Source: Paraperlucidibaca sp. (lineage in GTDB: Bacteria > Pseudomonadota > Gammaproteobacteria > Pseudomonadales > Moraxellaceae). Taken from it: a DNA stretch of 34,615 nucleotides. The notes under the pieces were generated by a model that was not told the origin of the DNA, searched no databases, and saw only the letters and a list, made by a program, of their open reading frames with translations. The position numbers and the translations under genes were made by a program. The DNA is taken from NCBI GenBank assembly GCA_018066805.1, contig JAGPVX010000012.1, positions 1 to 34,615 on the forward strand, read 5' to 3'. Below are positions 19,566 to 31,390 of the stretch, piece by piece (position 1 is the stretch's first letter; every line of letters begins with the position of its first letter).

Positions 19566-19901
19566 TTAAAGGCTTTTCAGAGTGCCTTTGGGCAGATTAG
19601 CAATGACTGCTGCTTTTTGAATTTTTACAGTCATGTTGTCGTTGATTTCTACAACAGCAAAATCACCTTCCAGTTTGTTAATGCGGCCAAGCAAACCACC
19701 GGCAAAAACCACTTCATCACCTTTGCTTAGGCTTTCGATCAAATTTTTCGCTTCTTTTTGGCGTTTTGCTTGCGGGCGCCATAAGAGAAAATAAAAGATC
19801 ACCAAAAAGCCTAACAGCATGACGATTTGACCAGTTGCTGATGGTGCTCCAGCAGCGGCAGCACCGCCTTCAGCAAGCGCGTCAGAAATAAAGAAACTCA
19901 T
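19566..19901 (-). CDS. yajC: Sec translocase accessory subunit YajC
   Basis: Small single-pass protein of the SecDF-YajC complex. The 111-residue product has one membrane helix at about 23-42 (GQIVMLLGFLVIFYFLLWRP) followed by the conserved basic QAKRQKEAKNLIESLSKGDEVVFAGGLLG motif region and a small cytoplasmic beta domain. It starts 5 nt after tgt stops. Confidence 0.97.
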   Translation of the reverse strand: MSFFISDALAEGGAAAAGAPSATGQIVMLLGFLVIFYFLLWRPQAKRQKEAKNLIESLSKGDEVVFAGGLLGRINKLEGDFAVVEINDNMTVKIQKAAVIANLPKGTLKSL

Positions 19902-19906
19902 TGATA

Positions 19907-22209
<2,303 letters not shown>

Positions 22210-22238
22210 GCCCACTGCATCGTGAAAAAAGGTGGCGA

Positions 22239-22247
22239 AGTATAACA
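22239..22247 (-). promoter_or_regulatory. Putative extended -10 promoter of queA operon
   Basis: On the minus strand TGT-TATACT forms an extended -10 element about 30 bp upstream of queA. No convincing -35 is present. It would drive the queA-tgt-yajC-secDF run and lies back to back with the tRNA-Leu promoter. Confidence 0.45.
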
Positions 22248-22255
22248 GTCTTGTC

Positions 22256-22283
22256 TTGACGCTGCGTGTTGCATCGCTATAAT
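22256..22283 (+). promoter_or_regulatory. tRNA-Leu promoter with GC-rich discriminator
   Basis: TTGACG (22256-22261), 16-bp spacer, perfect TATAAT (22278-22283), then CGCGCC. The start of transcription should fall about 20 bp before the tRNA. A GC-rich discriminator of this kind is typical of promoters repressed by ppGpp and DksA. Confidence 0.75.
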
Positions 22284-22309
22284 CGCGCCTCGCAACGCAG
22301 CAAGTTCAA

Positions 22310-22396
22310 GCCGAGGTGGCGGAACTGGTAGACGCAGCGGACTCAAAATCCGCCGGTGGAGACATCGTAAGGGTTCGATTCCCTTCCTCGGCACCA
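22310..22396 (+). tRNA. tRNA-Leu (anticodon CAA)
   Basis: 87 nt including an encoded CCA end. The acceptor stem GCCGAGG pairs with CCTCGGC. The anticodon stem GCGGA/TCCGC closes the loop CTCAAAA, giving anticodon CAA, which reads UUG. A long variable arm follows, as in all class II leucine tRNAs, then the T-arm GGGTTCGATTCCC. Same location after queA as in Pseudomonas. Confidence 0.96.
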
Positions 22397-22467
22397 CTTG
22401 ACCTTGCTCCGCGATGCTTTGATCCTTGTCTGCTTATGCTTTAAGCGCCCCACGACAGGATCTAAAA

Positions 22468-23130
22468 ATGAGTCGCTCATCTGCACCCTTTCAGCGCAAA
22501 CGCCGCCAGAAAACCCCAAGCAATACTCAGACACAATCGCCTAGCGCTTTGGAATATCCGCGTGCCGGCGTCAGTGTGCGTTTAATCTGCCTGCTTTATG
22601 ATGCCCTGCTGCTTATCGCCCTACTCGCCGTGCTTAATGTCATCTTGGTCGGCATTTTCACCAGCGGCACATCGGCCCATGCGCAAGAAATTGAACTACT
22701 CTCGGCAGAAGTCCGCTATGGCCTGCAATTCCCCGCCAGCGTACTCATCATCTTTGGTTTTTATGGTTACTGCTGGACACGCAGCGGGCAAACCTTAGGC
22801 ATGCAAACTTGGCGCCTAGAGCTTATTCGCCGCGATGGTCAGCGTCCGCGCTGGCGCGACGCACTACGCCGCTTTTTATCTGCCTGCGTTTTACCAGTGA
22901 CCTGCGGCGCAATCGCCTGGGTATTGCAAGATGGCAACGGCAAAGCCTTTGGCTTTAGCGTACTGCTCGGCTTCATGGTGAATTATGTTTGGGGCTGGCT
23001 ACCACTGACTGGTTTAAGCCACGGCCGCTGCCTGCACGATGTCATGAGTGATACCGAAGTCGTGCGCGTGCCAGTGCGCCCAAAAACCCGCAAGCCCTAC
23101 CGCTTTCTCGGGCTTTTTGGCGACAAATAA
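22468..23130 (+). CDS. RDD-family membrane protein
   Basis: A 220-residue protein of unknown transport role. After a basic, polar N-terminus (residues 1-40) come membrane helices at about 49-72 (ICLLYDALLLIALLAVLNVILVG) and 96-112 (SVLIIFGFYGYCW), the RDD signature TRSGQTLGMQTWRLELI, and two more hydrophobic segments ending in MVNYVWGWLPL. The C-terminus is basic. The start at 22468 is preferred over an ATG 42 nt upstream because ACAGGA lies 7 nt before it. It stands alone, convergent with the next minus-strand gene. No substrate can be inferred. Confidence 0.8.
   Translation: MSRSSAPFQRKRRQKTPSNTQTQSPSALEYPRAGVSVRLICLLYDALLLIALLAVLNVILVGIFTSGTSAHAQEIELLSAEVRYGLQFPASVLIIFGFYGYCWTRSGQTLGMQTWRLELIRRDGQRPRWRDALRRFLSACVLPVTCGAIAWVLQDGNGKAFGFSVLLGFMVNYVWGWLPLTGLSHGRCLHDVMSDTEVVRVPVRPKTRKPYRFLGLFGDK
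23082..23118 (+). terminator. Terminator-like hairpin inside the RDD gene 3' end
   Basis: AAAAACCCG (23082-23090) or AAGCCC (23092-23097) can pair with CGGGCTTTTT (23109-23118). The structure ends in a short T-run and lies 12 bp before the stop codon. It overlaps coding sequence, so it could be coincidence of codon choice. Confidence 0.3.
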
Positions 23131-23144
23131 CCCCTAGCTATGGT

Positions 23145-23489
23145 TTAGAGCGACGCCACATAAAAGCAGGTGGCTAGCGTTAAGCCGAGCAAGACCCAAA
23201 CCAAGCCTAGCTCGCGAAGACGCGACCACAGTTTCGTCGACACAAAACTGAGCAAGCGCTGCCCACTTGATGGCCTGCGCTCATCATCAGAATCGCTTGC
23301 CGTGGGAGCATCTGCGGCACTGTTAGTTTGCGCAAGCTGCTCGGGCACATCATCCCAATTGGCTTCCACCGCATCGAGTAATTGCTGGCGCTCGCGCCAA
23401 GCCTCCTCAGCGGCAAGCTCGCCAGATAGCTGCAAGCGCACCAGCTCTTGCAGTGCAAAATTCACGTCGTCTAGGTCAATCGTCGCCAT
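23145..23489 (-). CDS. Small tail-anchored membrane protein of unknown function
   Basis: The 114-residue product has no family I recognise. Residues 1-50 are an acidic helical region (DLDDVNFALQELVRLQLSGE, then AWRERQQLLDAVEANW). Residues 50-75 are polar and probably disordered. The C-terminus is a single hydrophobic helix (LGLVWVLLGLTLATCFYVASL) ending at the stop, the plan of a tail-anchored inner-membrane protein with its bulk in the cytoplasm. It overlaps the upstream PP2C gene by 14 nt, so the pair is co-translated and may work together. Confidence 0.75.
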   Translation of the reverse strand: MATIDLDDVNFALQELVRLQLSGELAAEEAWRERQQLLDAVEANWDDVPEQLAQTNSAADAPTASDSDDERRPSSGQRLLSFVSTKLWSRLRELGLVWVLLGLTLATCFYVASL

Positions 23490-24144
23490 TGCTGACCTCT
23501 AGTAATACCATGCTGGCATTATCATGACCGCCAGCAACCAATGCCTCAGCGACTAACTCGCGCACGGCTGTAACGGGGTCTCGGGCTAGCCAATGCCGTA
23601 AGCGATTTTCCGGCACTTGCGCATGCAAGCCATCGCTGCAGAGCAAGTAACGATCTCCGGCTTGCGCGCGTAACACTAGGGCATCTGGCAAGGGTTCATC
23701 GGTACCAATGAGGCGTGTGAGATTGCCGCTCTCGTCTATATGGTCTTGGCTGAGCAAGGAAAACTGACCATCGCGCAGACGATATAAGCGCACATCGCCA
23801 ACCCAAACAAATAGGCTCCACGTTGCTGTTGCGCGCAGCACGCCAACTGTGGCGCCGACCAATCGCGTCGGCTCCTGCGCTTGCGAAAAAGCGTGAATTT
23901 GCTCATGCACAGCAAGCAATACATCGTCGAGCTGATCGCAGGCATCTGCAAGCTGAGGCGACAAACTCAAGTGCGCAAGCGCATGAGCTAGCGCTGCACT
24001 GGCCACAGTGCCGGTATCTTGGCCGCCAAGACCATCAATCACTGCCCATAACTGAACATCATCGCGCAGCACAATGGCGTCTTCGTTTTGCGCACGGCGA
24101 GTGCCAATGTCAGTCACCGCCCATTGCTGCCAACGTAAACTCAT
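23476..24144 (-). CDS. PP2C-type Ser/Thr protein phosphatase
   Basis: Metal-dependent protein phosphatase of 222 residues. All core motifs are present: TDIGTRRAQNEDA, VIDGLGGQDTG (metal-binding Asp), TLVGATVGV-like RLVGATVGVLRA, VGDVRLYRLRDG, LLCSDGLHAQV and GGHDNASMVLLEV. The start is placed at 24144 because the motif-bearing domain begins there and its ATG overlaps the lptG stop by one base (TGATG); an in-frame upstream extension of 86 codons is only lptG in another frame. It has no sensor or membrane domain, and no Ser/Thr kinase gene is nearby, so its substrate is unknown. Its neighbours are lptG upstream and the tail-anchored protein downstream. Confidence 0.9.
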   Translation of the reverse strand: MSLRWQQWAVTDIGTRRAQNEDAIVLRDDVQLWAVIDGLGGQDTGTVASAALAHALAHLSLSPQLADACDQLDDVLLAVHEQIHAFSQAQEPTRLVGATVGVLRATATWSLFVWVGDVRLYRLRDGQFSLLSQDHIDESGNLTRLIGTDEPLPDALVLRAQAGDRYLLCSDGLHAQVPENRLRHWLARDPVTAVRELVAEALVAGGHDNASMVLLEVSNGDD

Positions 24145-25208
24145 CAGCGCGCTCGATACAGCGCAAAGCCGCCAAGGGCCATGGTCAATACAATGGGAAT
24201 AATCACCGACAATAATGGTGGTGTGTGATAGATCAGGCTGGCAAAGCCGGCGGCCTCTTGCACATAGCGAAAGCTTAAGCCGATCAAGACACCAGTGATA
24301 ATTCGAAAGCCCAAGGTCACCGAGCGTAGCGGGCCAAAAATAAATGAGCAGGCTATTAGCATCATGGAAAGTACCGCCAATGGGCTGAGTATTTTTTTCC
24401 AAAACTGCAGATCATAAGTGCCTGAATCTAGCGCTTGGCGTTTGAGGTATTGCGAGAATGAGTGCAAGTCGACCAAGCCTAATTGCTGCGGTGGCGCGGC
24501 GGCGACACGTAAAAACTCTGGGGTTAAATCAATCTGCCAATTTAAATTAGCTAGCGTACTTACCTGCGCACTAGCATCGGGCAAATACTCGGTGGTTTTC
24601 ACATCGTGCAGCTGCCAATGGCTGCCATGATAATCGCCGCGTGCGGCGAAAACAGCTTGCTGCAACTGACCATCGGCGTTGTAAGCGTAACGGCTAACAC
24701 CAAGCAGCTCGCCTTCGGGGGTGACGACACGAATATTGATCAGCTCATTGCCCTCACGCTGCCAATAACCGGTGATGCGACCGGGCTGATAATCCTGGCC
24801 TAAAGCTCTTGCTTTCAAGGCGTCGCCGCGCTGCTCGGTAATCGGCACCACGTATTCGCCCAAGGCCATGCCTAGTAAAATGACGACCAATGCGCCGCGA
24901 ACAACCCACCATACGATGCGCGCCAAGCTCACACCGGCAGCGCGCATAATGGTCAGCTCGGAGTTCGAGGCCAATGTGCCGAGGCCGACCAAAGCGCCAA
25001 TCAGTGCCGACATCGGCAAAATTTCATAGCTGTGGCTGGGCAAAATATATAGCGTGTATTGGAAGGCCTGCCAAGCGCCAAATCCGCCGCGAACATTGTC
25101 GAGCTCACCGATAAAAGAGAACACGAGATCTAACCCGAGCAACATCGCCTGCACCATAAGCATGGCCAGCAATACGGTAACGCTTACATGACGTGATAAA
25201 CGCTTCAT
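24144..25208 (-). CDS. lptG: LPS export ABC transporter permease LptG
   Basis: Inner-membrane permease that with LptF and LptB extracts lipopolysaccharide. The 354-residue protein has N-terminal helices (VSVTVLLAMLMVQAMLLGLDLVF divided by a conserved region ELDNVRGGFGAWQA), the motif SYEILPMSALIGALVGLG, a periplasmic beta-jellyroll domain (about 125-250) and three C-terminal helices. Its start overlaps lptF by 4 nt. Confidence 0.95.
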   Translation of the reverse strand: MKRLSRHVSVTVLLAMLMVQAMLLGLDLVFSFIGELDNVRGGFGAWQAFQYTLYILPSHSYEILPMSALIGALVGLGTLASNSELTIMRAAGVSLARIVWWVVRGALVVILLGMALGEYVVPITEQRGDALKARALGQDYQPGRITGYWQREGNELINIRVVTPEGELLGVSRYAYNADGQLQQAVFAARGDYHGSHWQLHDVKTTEYLPDASAQVSTLANLNWQIDLTPEFLRVAAAPPQQLGLVDLHSFSQYLKRQALDSGTYDLQFWKKILSPLAVLSMMLIACSFIFGPLRSVTLGFRIITGVLIGLSFRYVQEAAGFASLIYHTPPLLSVIIPIVLTMALGGFALYRAR

Positions 25209-26302
25209 ATGGCGACTGCCGTATGTGGCACACGGCGCGGACGGCCTAAGCGAAACAACACCAGCGCCAAGACTAGATACACGCCATGCACCGCAAGATA
25301 AGCAGCTTCGCCCAGTTGCGACTTCTCAATGGCATTGCGCGTGGCGACTAGCAGTACGACATAGCTCAAATACAGCACCACTGCCGGTAACAATTTCAGG
25401 TAACGGCCTTGGCGTGGATTAACTTTTGCCAGCGGCAAAGCCAGCAGAGAAATAATAGGCACCAACACGATGAGTGACCAGCGCCAGCCTATTTCAGCGG
25501 CGGCTTTCGGGTCATCGAAGCGCTGCTGCCAAAGCTCAGCCGTTGAAATAGCGCGTGGGCTATCGGCTTTTTCCAATGGCGCATCGGCTTGCTTATAGCG
25601 CAGGCGATAGCTATCAAATTGCATACGCTGATAAGCGCCATCACCTGGCCGCACATCCCAACGTGAGCCTTCGCTGAGCTCGATGGCCTGGCCCTTTAAG
25701 TCTTCATCGTAAACACGCTGGCCCGATTTGGCTTGAATAATGACTTGGCGCTCAACGCCATTCGCGTCTTTTTTCGCCTCCAACATGATGACATCTTGCA
25801 GGCGCTCGCGATCAGGGCTGAGATCGGCATAGAGCATACGGTCGCCGAGTTGCTGAAAGCGGCCGGGCTGAATTAGGTCAAAGGTACTGCGCTCGGCTTG
25901 CTCTGCGTAAAGCTTGGCAGATGCCGCGTAACCCAGTGATGTTAGCCATAACGACATCACGGCCGTGGCAATAATGATCAGCATGACTACTGGCGATAGC
26001 CAACGAATCAAATGCCGTTGACCAATGCCTGATGCCGACAAGACGGACATTTCATTGTCTAAATACATGCGCCCAAGCGCGAGTAGCAGCCCCATAAAAA
26101 GGCCTAATGGCAAAATCAGCTCAAGAAAACTCGGCAGGCGATACCACACCACCGCTGCTAATAAATTGACTGATAATTTGCCTGAGGCGGCGCGCTCAAA
26201 AAATTGAATGATGCGCCCGCTCATCAAGATAACGGTGAGCAAACCCGCCACCGCCATCGTTGTGCCTAGCACTTGCTTATTGATGTATCGCCGGATGATC
26301 AC
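25205..26302 (-). CDS. lptF: LPS export ABC transporter permease LptF
   Basis: Partner permease of LptG. The 365-residue protein begins MIIRRYINKQVLGTTMAV and shows the conserved ELILPLGLFMGLLLALGRMYLDNEMSVLSASGIG region split by helices, a periplasmic domain, and C-terminal helices (SLIVLVPIISLLALPLAKVNPRQGRY). The start is a GTG at 26300-26302 with AGGA 7 nt upstream; an ATG just before it is out of frame and stops at once. Divergent from pepA across 177 bp, as in most gammaproteobacteria. Confidence 0.95.
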   Translation of the reverse strand: MIIRRYINKQVLGTTMAVAGLLTVILMSGRIIQFFERAASGKLSVNLLAAVVWYRLPSFLELILPLGLFMGLLLALGRMYLDNEMSVLSASGIGQRHLIRWLSPVVMLIIIATAVMSLWLTSLGYAASAKLYAEQAERSTFDLIQPGRFQQLGDRMLYADLSPDRERLQDVIMLEAKKDANGVERQVIIQAKSGQRVYDEDLKGQAIELSEGSRWDVRPGDGAYQRMQFDSYRLRYKQADAPLEKADSPRAISTAELWQQRFDDPKAAAEIGWRWSLIVLVPIISLLALPLAKVNPRQGRYLKLLPAVVLYLSYVVLLVATRNAIEKSQLGEAAYLAVHGVYLVLALVLFRLGRPRRVPHTAVAI

Positions 26303-26479
26303 AGCAGCATCCTATAAATAATGAGGGTCATTGCCGGCCAGCGCGCGAGATGGCACTGGCAAAAGGGCCGATGAGCAGTAAACTAGCCGCAGATTATCAG
26401 ACATCCACTCGGCTGTGTCTGCCCTCAATGCATCATCTAAAGGGTAGATATTCGCTGAATTCGCCACAATGAGGTTCTT

Positions 26480-27973
26480 ATGGATTTGGCTGTTGCCGTT
26501 ATTGCTCACGATCATCTTGCCGAGGCTGCCCACACAGCACTCGTTATTGCCGCCCAAGGCACGCGCTTAAGCCCTGCTGCCACCGCACTAAACGAGGCCA
26601 GTGCAGGCGCTCTGCAAGCCGCGCTCGATGCTGCTGGCTTTGAAGGCAAGCCTGGCCAAACGCAAACGCTCTATGGTCTAAATGGCGTGAAGGCGAGCTT
26701 AGTTTTGGTCGTTGGTGCTGGCGATACTGAATCTATTAATTTGCAGCAATGGCAAAAAATCATCACCAGCGCGATGAAAGCTCTGCCGAATAAAATGAGC
26801 AAAGTGGCATCAACTTTGTGCGAACTACCCGTTGCTGGCCGCGATCTGAATGAGCGCATTAGCGACCACGCTCGCTTTGCGCTGGCCGCCAGCTACCGTT
26901 TCGATGCCTACAAAACCAAGAAGCCAACGACAGAAGCAGCCAAAGTAAAACTCACTTTGGCCATTGCCGATAAAGCTGAGCTGAAGACTGCGAAAGAGGC
27001 GCTAGTTTGGGGCCAATGCATCGGTACCGGTCAGAACTTTGCTCGCGACTTAGGCAACCAACCAGCAAATGTTGCCTACCCCGGCTATCTTGCCGAAATG
27101 GCTTTGGCACTCGGTGATGATGGCAACATGAAAGTCGACGTCAAAGGCGATGCCGAACTACGCAAAATGGGCATGCATTGCTTGCTGTCGGTGTCGGCAG
27201 GCTCGGCTCACGAAGCACAGCTAGTGACCATGACCTACTCCGGCGGCAAGGCTAAAGATGCGCCGGTGGTGTTGGTCGGCAAAGGCATCACCTTCGATAC
27301 CGGTGGCATCAGCCTGAAACCCGGCAGCGGCATGGATGAGATGAAATACGATATGTGCGGAGCAGCTTCGGTCTTAGGCGTGATGGCCGCGATCAAGCTC
27401 GCCAAGCTCAAGCTCAATGTCATCGGCGTTATTGCCTGCGCGGAAAACATGCCCTCCAGCACCGCCACACGCCCCGGCGATATTGTCACCACGCTATCGG
27501 GTCAAACCGTGGAAATTCTCAACACCGACGCCGAAGGCCGCTTGGTGCTCTGCGACGCACTGACCTATGTTGAGCGCTTCAAACCTGCTGCCGTAGTCGA
27601 CATCGCTACCCTCACCGGCGCTTGCGTGGTGGCCTTGGGCAAAGTCGCGACCGGCCTGTTCTCACCCAAAGATGAACTCGCCGATGAGCTGCTCGCTGCT
27701 GGCCAACGCGTTGATGACCGCGCATGGCGCATGCCAGTCTGGGATGACTACCAAGAATTGCTCGACTCACCATTTGCCGACATCGCAAACATTGGTGGAC
27801 CTACCGCTGGCTCGATCACAGCCGCCTGCTATTTGGCTCGCTTCACCAAGGCCTATGACTGGGCGCACTTAGACATCGCAGGCACCGCATGGCTTAGCGG
27901 CGCTGCAAAGGGCTCAACTGGCCGCCCGGTGCCGCTACTGCTCGAGTTTTTACGCGCGCGCGCAGCAGCCTAA
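26480..27973 (+). CDS. pepA: Leucyl aminopeptidase PepA (M17)
   Basis: Two-zinc cytosolic aminopeptidase; in E. coli it also binds DNA in Xer recombination and carAB control. The 497-residue protein has an N-terminal macro-like domain, then the catalytic domain with VGKGITFDTGGISLKPG (metal Lys/Asp), MKYDMCGAASVLG and NTDAEGRLVLCDAL (348 onward, metal Asp350 and Glu352, active-site Arg354). GAGG lies 5-6 nt before the ATG. Confidence 0.96.
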   Translation: MDLAVAVIAHDHLAEAAHTALVIAAQGTRLSPAATALNEASAGALQAALDAAGFEGKPGQTQTLYGLNGVKASLVLVVGAGDTESINLQQWQKIITSAMKALPNKMSKVASTLCELPVAGRDLNERISDHARFALAASYRFDAYKTKKPTTEAAKVKLTLAIADKAELKTAKEALVWGQCIGTGQNFARDLGNQPANVAYPGYLAEMALALGDDGNMKVDVKGDAELRKMGMHCLLSVSAGSAHEAQLVTMTYSGGKAKDAPVVLVGKGITFDTGGISLKPGSGMDEMKYDMCGAASVLGVMAAIKLAKLKLNVIGVIACAENMPSSTATRPGDIVTTLSGQTVEILNTDAEGRLVLCDALTYVERFKPAAVVDIATLTGACVVALGKVATGLFSPKDELADELLAAGQRVDDRAWRMPVWDDYQELLDSPFADIANIGGPTAGSITAACYLARFTKAYDWAHLDIAGTAWLSGAAKGSTGRPVPLLLEFLRARAAA

Positions 27974-27976
27974 GCA

Positions 27977-28408
27977 GTGGAAATCACTTTCTATGTGCTA
28001 CCGCCCGAAGCACCTCTAAGCGCTCGGGCGACCACCGTCTGTCGTTTGACGGAAAAGGCCTTGAAACAAAAGCGCCAAGTGTTGATTGTTGCCGACACCA
28101 AAGCCGAGGCGGAAGCGCTCGATGAGGCCTTGTGGACATTCAAGGCCGAGTCATTTATTCCACATCATTTAGTCGGTGATGGCCCAACGCCACCGCCACC
28201 GGTACGGGTGACATGGCAAGCGCCGCCAGCTGAATGCCGCGACATTTTGGTCAATCTTGGTGCTGATTTAGCGCCAGGCTTTGAGCGCTTTAATCGCGTC
28301 ATCGAGATAGTGGCTGGCACCGACACCGAGCGCGAACAGGCTCGCGAGCATTGGAAAGCCTATAAGCGCCAAGGCTATAAAGTCGATGCGCACGAGTTGC
28401 CGCTCTAG
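27977..28408 (+). CDS. holC: DNA polymerase III chi subunit
   Basis: Clamp-loader-associated subunit that contacts SSB. The 143-residue product begins with a GTG only 3 nt after the pepA stop and reads MEITFYVLPPEAPLSARATTVCRLTEKAL, then the typical VLIVADTKAEAEALDEALWTF, FIPHHL and FNRVIEIV motifs. The pepA-holC-valS order is standard. The close spacing suggests co-translation with pepA. Confidence 0.93.
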   Translation: MEITFYVLPPEAPLSARATTVCRLTEKALKQKRQVLIVADTKAEAEALDEALWTFKAESFIPHHLVGDGPTPPPPVRVTWQAPPAECRDILVNLGADLAPGFERFNRVIEIVAGTDTEREQAREHWKAYKRQGYKVDAHELPL

Positions 28409-28494
28409 CGCTCACGCACTGAGCCGCTGCTGCAGGTATAATCACGCCTTTCGGTCACACCGCTGACCATTCGTTTTGCCGTTGCGAGAAATCT

Positions 28495-31362
28495 ATGGAA
28501 CCCACGTTTAACCCCGCCGATATTGAAGCCACTTGGAGCGAACGCTGGGAGGCCGCTGGCTGCTTTAAGCCATCTGGCACAGGCACGCCTTATAGCATCA
28601 TGATCCCGCCGCCGAACGTGACGGGCTCGCTGCATATGGGCCACGGTTTCAACAACGCCATCATGGATGCACTAGTGCGTTTTCACCGCATGCGCGGCCA
28701 CAACACGCTATGGCAGCCAGGCACCGATCACGCCGGCATCGCCACGCAAATGGTGGTGGAGCGCCAACTCGCGGCGCAGGGCATTAATCGTCATGACCTT
28801 GGCCGTGACAAATTCCTCGAAAAAGTCTGGGAATGGAAAGAACAATCCGGCGGCACTATTACCCGTCAAATTCGCCGCCTTGGCTCATCGGTAGATTGGT
28901 CGCGCGAGCGCTTCACCATGGATGCCGGCTTGTCGAAAGCCGTGCAAGAAGCCTTTGTGCGCCTACATGAAGATGGCCTGATTTATCGCGGCAAACGCCT
29001 AGTGAACTGGGATCCGAAACTGCACACGGCTATCTCCGACTTGGAAGTGTTGTCGGAAGAAAAGAAAGGCTCGATGTGGCACTTTCGCTACCCCATCGCG
29101 GGCTCGACGCTCGGTTTGCAAGGCGTTGAGGGTACGGATTATTTGATCGTTGCCACCACGCGCCCCGAGACCATGCTCGGCGACACAGCCGTGGCTGTGC
29201 ATCCTGAAGATGAACGCTATACGCATTTGATTGGTCAGCAGGTTTGTTTGCCAATTACTGGTCGCTTAATTCCTATTGTGGCCGATACCTATGTCGATAA
29301 AGACTTCGGCACTGGCTGCGTCAAAATCACACCAGCGCACGACTTCAACGACTATGAAGTGGGCAAACGCCACGACCTGCCATTGATCAATGTGCTCGAC
29401 CGTGACGCCGCCATTTTAGCGACTTTCGAAATCATGGCCGGCAGCACCTTTGCGCCATTAGCGCCTGAAGTCTGCCCCGCCGCTTACGCTGGCCTCGACC
29501 GCTTTGCCGCACGCAAGGCTGTGGTTATTCAAGCCGAAGCCGAAGGTTGGCTTGGCGAAATCAAGCCACACGATTTGAAAGTGCCCACCGGCGACCGCTC
29601 CAATGTTGTCGTTGAGCCATGGCTGACTGACCAGTGGTATGTGAAGGCCTCTGTGCTCGCCAAACCGGCATTAGAAGCGGTTGAAGATGGACGCATCAAG
29701 TTCGTGCCTGAGCAATACCAAAACATGTATTACTCCTGGATGCGCGACATCCAAGACTGGTGCATTTCGCGTCAGCTCTGGTGGGGTCATCGCATCCCTG
29801 CTTGGTATGACGACACTGGCCGCGTCTATGTTGGCCGTGATGAAGCAGAAGTGCGCGCCAAGCATAAGCTCGGCGTCGATGTTTCTTTGCGCCAAGATGA
29901 TGATGTGCTCGATACCTGGTTCAGCTCGGCGCTGTGGACTTTCTCCACGCTAGGCTGGCCAGATAAAACGCCAGACTTGACCACTTTCCATCCGACCAAT
30001 GTGCTGGTCACCGGCTTCGACATCATCTTCTTCTGGGTCGCGCGCATGATCATGATGACCATGCACTTCATGAAAAATGACGACGGCACGCCGCAAGTAC
30101 CGTTCAAGACTGTGTATGTGCACGGCTTGGTGCGTGATGGCGAAGGCCAGAAAATGTCGAAATCCAAGGGCAATGTGCTCGACCCGCTCGACATCATCGA
30201 TGGCATCACCCTCGATGAGCTAGTGGAGAAACGCACTACCGGCCTCATGCAGCCGAAAATGGCCGAGAAAATCGAGAAATCCACGCGCAAAGAATTCCCC
30301 GAAGGCATTCGCGCCTTTGGTACAGACGCTCTGCGCTTTACCAACTGTGCGCTAGCCTCGACCGGCCGCGACATCAAGTTCGACATGAACCGTGTCGAAG
30401 GCTATCGCAACTTCTGCAACAAGCTCTGGAATGCCACGCGCTATGTGCTCTCGCACACCGAAGGCAAAGACTGCGGCCAAGATGAATCGCTGCCGCTGAC
30501 CTACTCGCTGGCCGACCGCTGGATTATCTCACGCCTGCAAGAAACCGAAGCCGCCGTCATCGCCTCGATGCAGGAATATCGTTTCGATCACGTCGCGCAA
30601 ACCATCTATGACTTTGTCTGGAACGAATACTGCGATTGGTATTTAGAGCTGACCAAGCCGGTACTGGCAGAGGGCACTACAGCCAGCGCCGAAGAGCAAC
30701 GAGCCACCCGCCGCACCTTGGTGCGCGTGCTCGAAACCATCTTGCGCATTACGCATCCGTTAATGCCCTTCATTACCGAAGAGATTTGGCAGCGCGTGAA
30801 ACCGCTGGCCAATGTCAGTGGCGAGTTCCTTATGCTGGCCCGCTTCCCAGAGCCTGATCTGTCGCGTGTGGATGCCGAAGCTGCCGCCGAAGTGGCGTGG
30901 ATTCAGCAGGTCATTGCCGGCCTACGCAACATTCGCGGCGAGCTCGGCATTTCACCAGGTAAGCCGCTACCGCTGCTAATCAGCAATGCCGCTGCCGACG
31001 ACATCGCCCGCCTCGACCGCCAGGGTGCACTACTGCGCTTCATCGGTCGCCTTGAAAGCATTGCCGTAATCGCCAACGAAGCCGAGCTACCGCCGGTATC
31101 GACGGCGTTGGTTGGTACGATGACGCTAGGCGTACCGCTTGCTGGCCTGATTGATGTTAGTGCCGAATTGGCTCGCCTCGACAAGGAGATTGCGCGTCTC
31201 AGTCAAGAGGTGGCGCGCGTCGAGGCCAAGCTCTCCAACGAGTCATTCGTGGCGCGCGCGCCAGCCGACGTGGTTGCCAAGGAGCGCGAAAAAATTACCG
31301 ACAACCAGCGCGCACAAGCCTCACTGGCGGCTCAACGCGAGAAAATCGCAACGCTGGGCTGA
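28495..31362 (+). CDS. valS: Valyl-tRNA synthetase
   Basis: Class Ia synthetase of 955 residues, the expected length. The signature HMGH is at 47-50, after PPPNVTGSL. The CP1 editing domain contains [19 protein letters not shown] and the catalytic KMSKS is at 553-557. The anticodon-binding domain (about 675-830) and a C-terminal coiled coil ([20 protein letters not shown]) complete it. A TATAAT at 28437-28442, just downstream of the holC stop, could give an additional promoter. A strong hairpin follows the gene. Confidence 0.98.
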   Translation: MEPTFNPADIEATWSERWEAAGCFKPSGTGTPYSIMIPPPNVTGSLHMGHGFNNAIMDALVRFHRMRGHNTLWQPGTDHAGIATQMVVERQLAAQGINRHDLGRDKFLEKVWEWKEQSGGTITRQIRRLGSSVDWSRERFTMDAGLSKAVQEAFVRLHEDGLIYRGKRLVNWDPKLHTAISDLEVLSEEKKGSMWHFRYPIAGSTLGLQGVEGTDYLIVATTRPETMLGDTAVAVHPEDERYTHLIGQQVCLPITGRLIPIVADTYVDKDFGTGCVKITPAHDFNDYEVGKRHDLPLINVLDRDAAILATFEIMAGSTFAPLAPEVCPAAYAGLDRFAARKAVVIQAEAEGWLGEIKPHDLKVPTGDRSNVVVEPWLTDQWYVKASVLAKPALEAVEDGRIKFVPEQYQNMYYSWMRDIQDWCISRQLWWGHRIPAWYDDTGRVYVGRDEAEVRAKHKLGVDVSLRQDDDVLDTWFSSALWTFSTLGWPDKTPDLTTFHPTNVLVTGFDIIFFWVARMIMMTMHFMKNDDGTPQVPFKTVYVHGLVRDGEGQKMSKSKGNVLDPLDIIDGITLDELVEKRTTGLMQPKMAEKIEKSTRKEFPEGIRAFGTDALRFTNCALASTGRDIKFDMNRVEGYRNFCNKLWNATRYVLSHTEGKDCGQDESLPLTYSLADRWIISRLQETEAAVIASMQEYRFDHVAQTIYDFVWNEYCDWYLELTKPVLAEGTTASAEEQRATRRTLVRVLETILRITHPLMPFITEEIWQRVKPLANVSGEFLMLARFPEPDLSRVDAEAAAEVAWIQQVIAGLRNIRGELGISPGKPLPLLISNAAADDIARLDRQGALLRFIGRLESIAVIANEAELPPVSTALVGTMTLGVPLAGLIDVSAELARLDKEIARLSQEVARVEAKLSNESFVARAPADVVAKEREKITDNQRAQASLAAQREKIATLG

Positions 31363-31390
31363 TCAACTCGGCACCAGACCATTCGCTCAC

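Noticed and set aside
22310..22396. tRNA-Leu of this window as the origin of the tRNA fragment at 34061
   Set aside because: Their acceptor stems differ (CCTCGGC versus CTCCGGC); only the final GGCACCA is shared.
24145..24402. 86-codon N-terminal extension of the PP2C protein
   Set aside because: It overlaps the end of lptG in another frame. The PP2C fold begins at MSLRWQQWAVTDIG, whose ATG overlaps the lptG stop.
26303..26479. Possible operator or small RNA in the lptF-pepA gap, including a TTGCC...GGCAA repeat
   Set aside because: The repeat is only 5 bp and widely spaced, and no promoter-terminator pair supports a small RNA.
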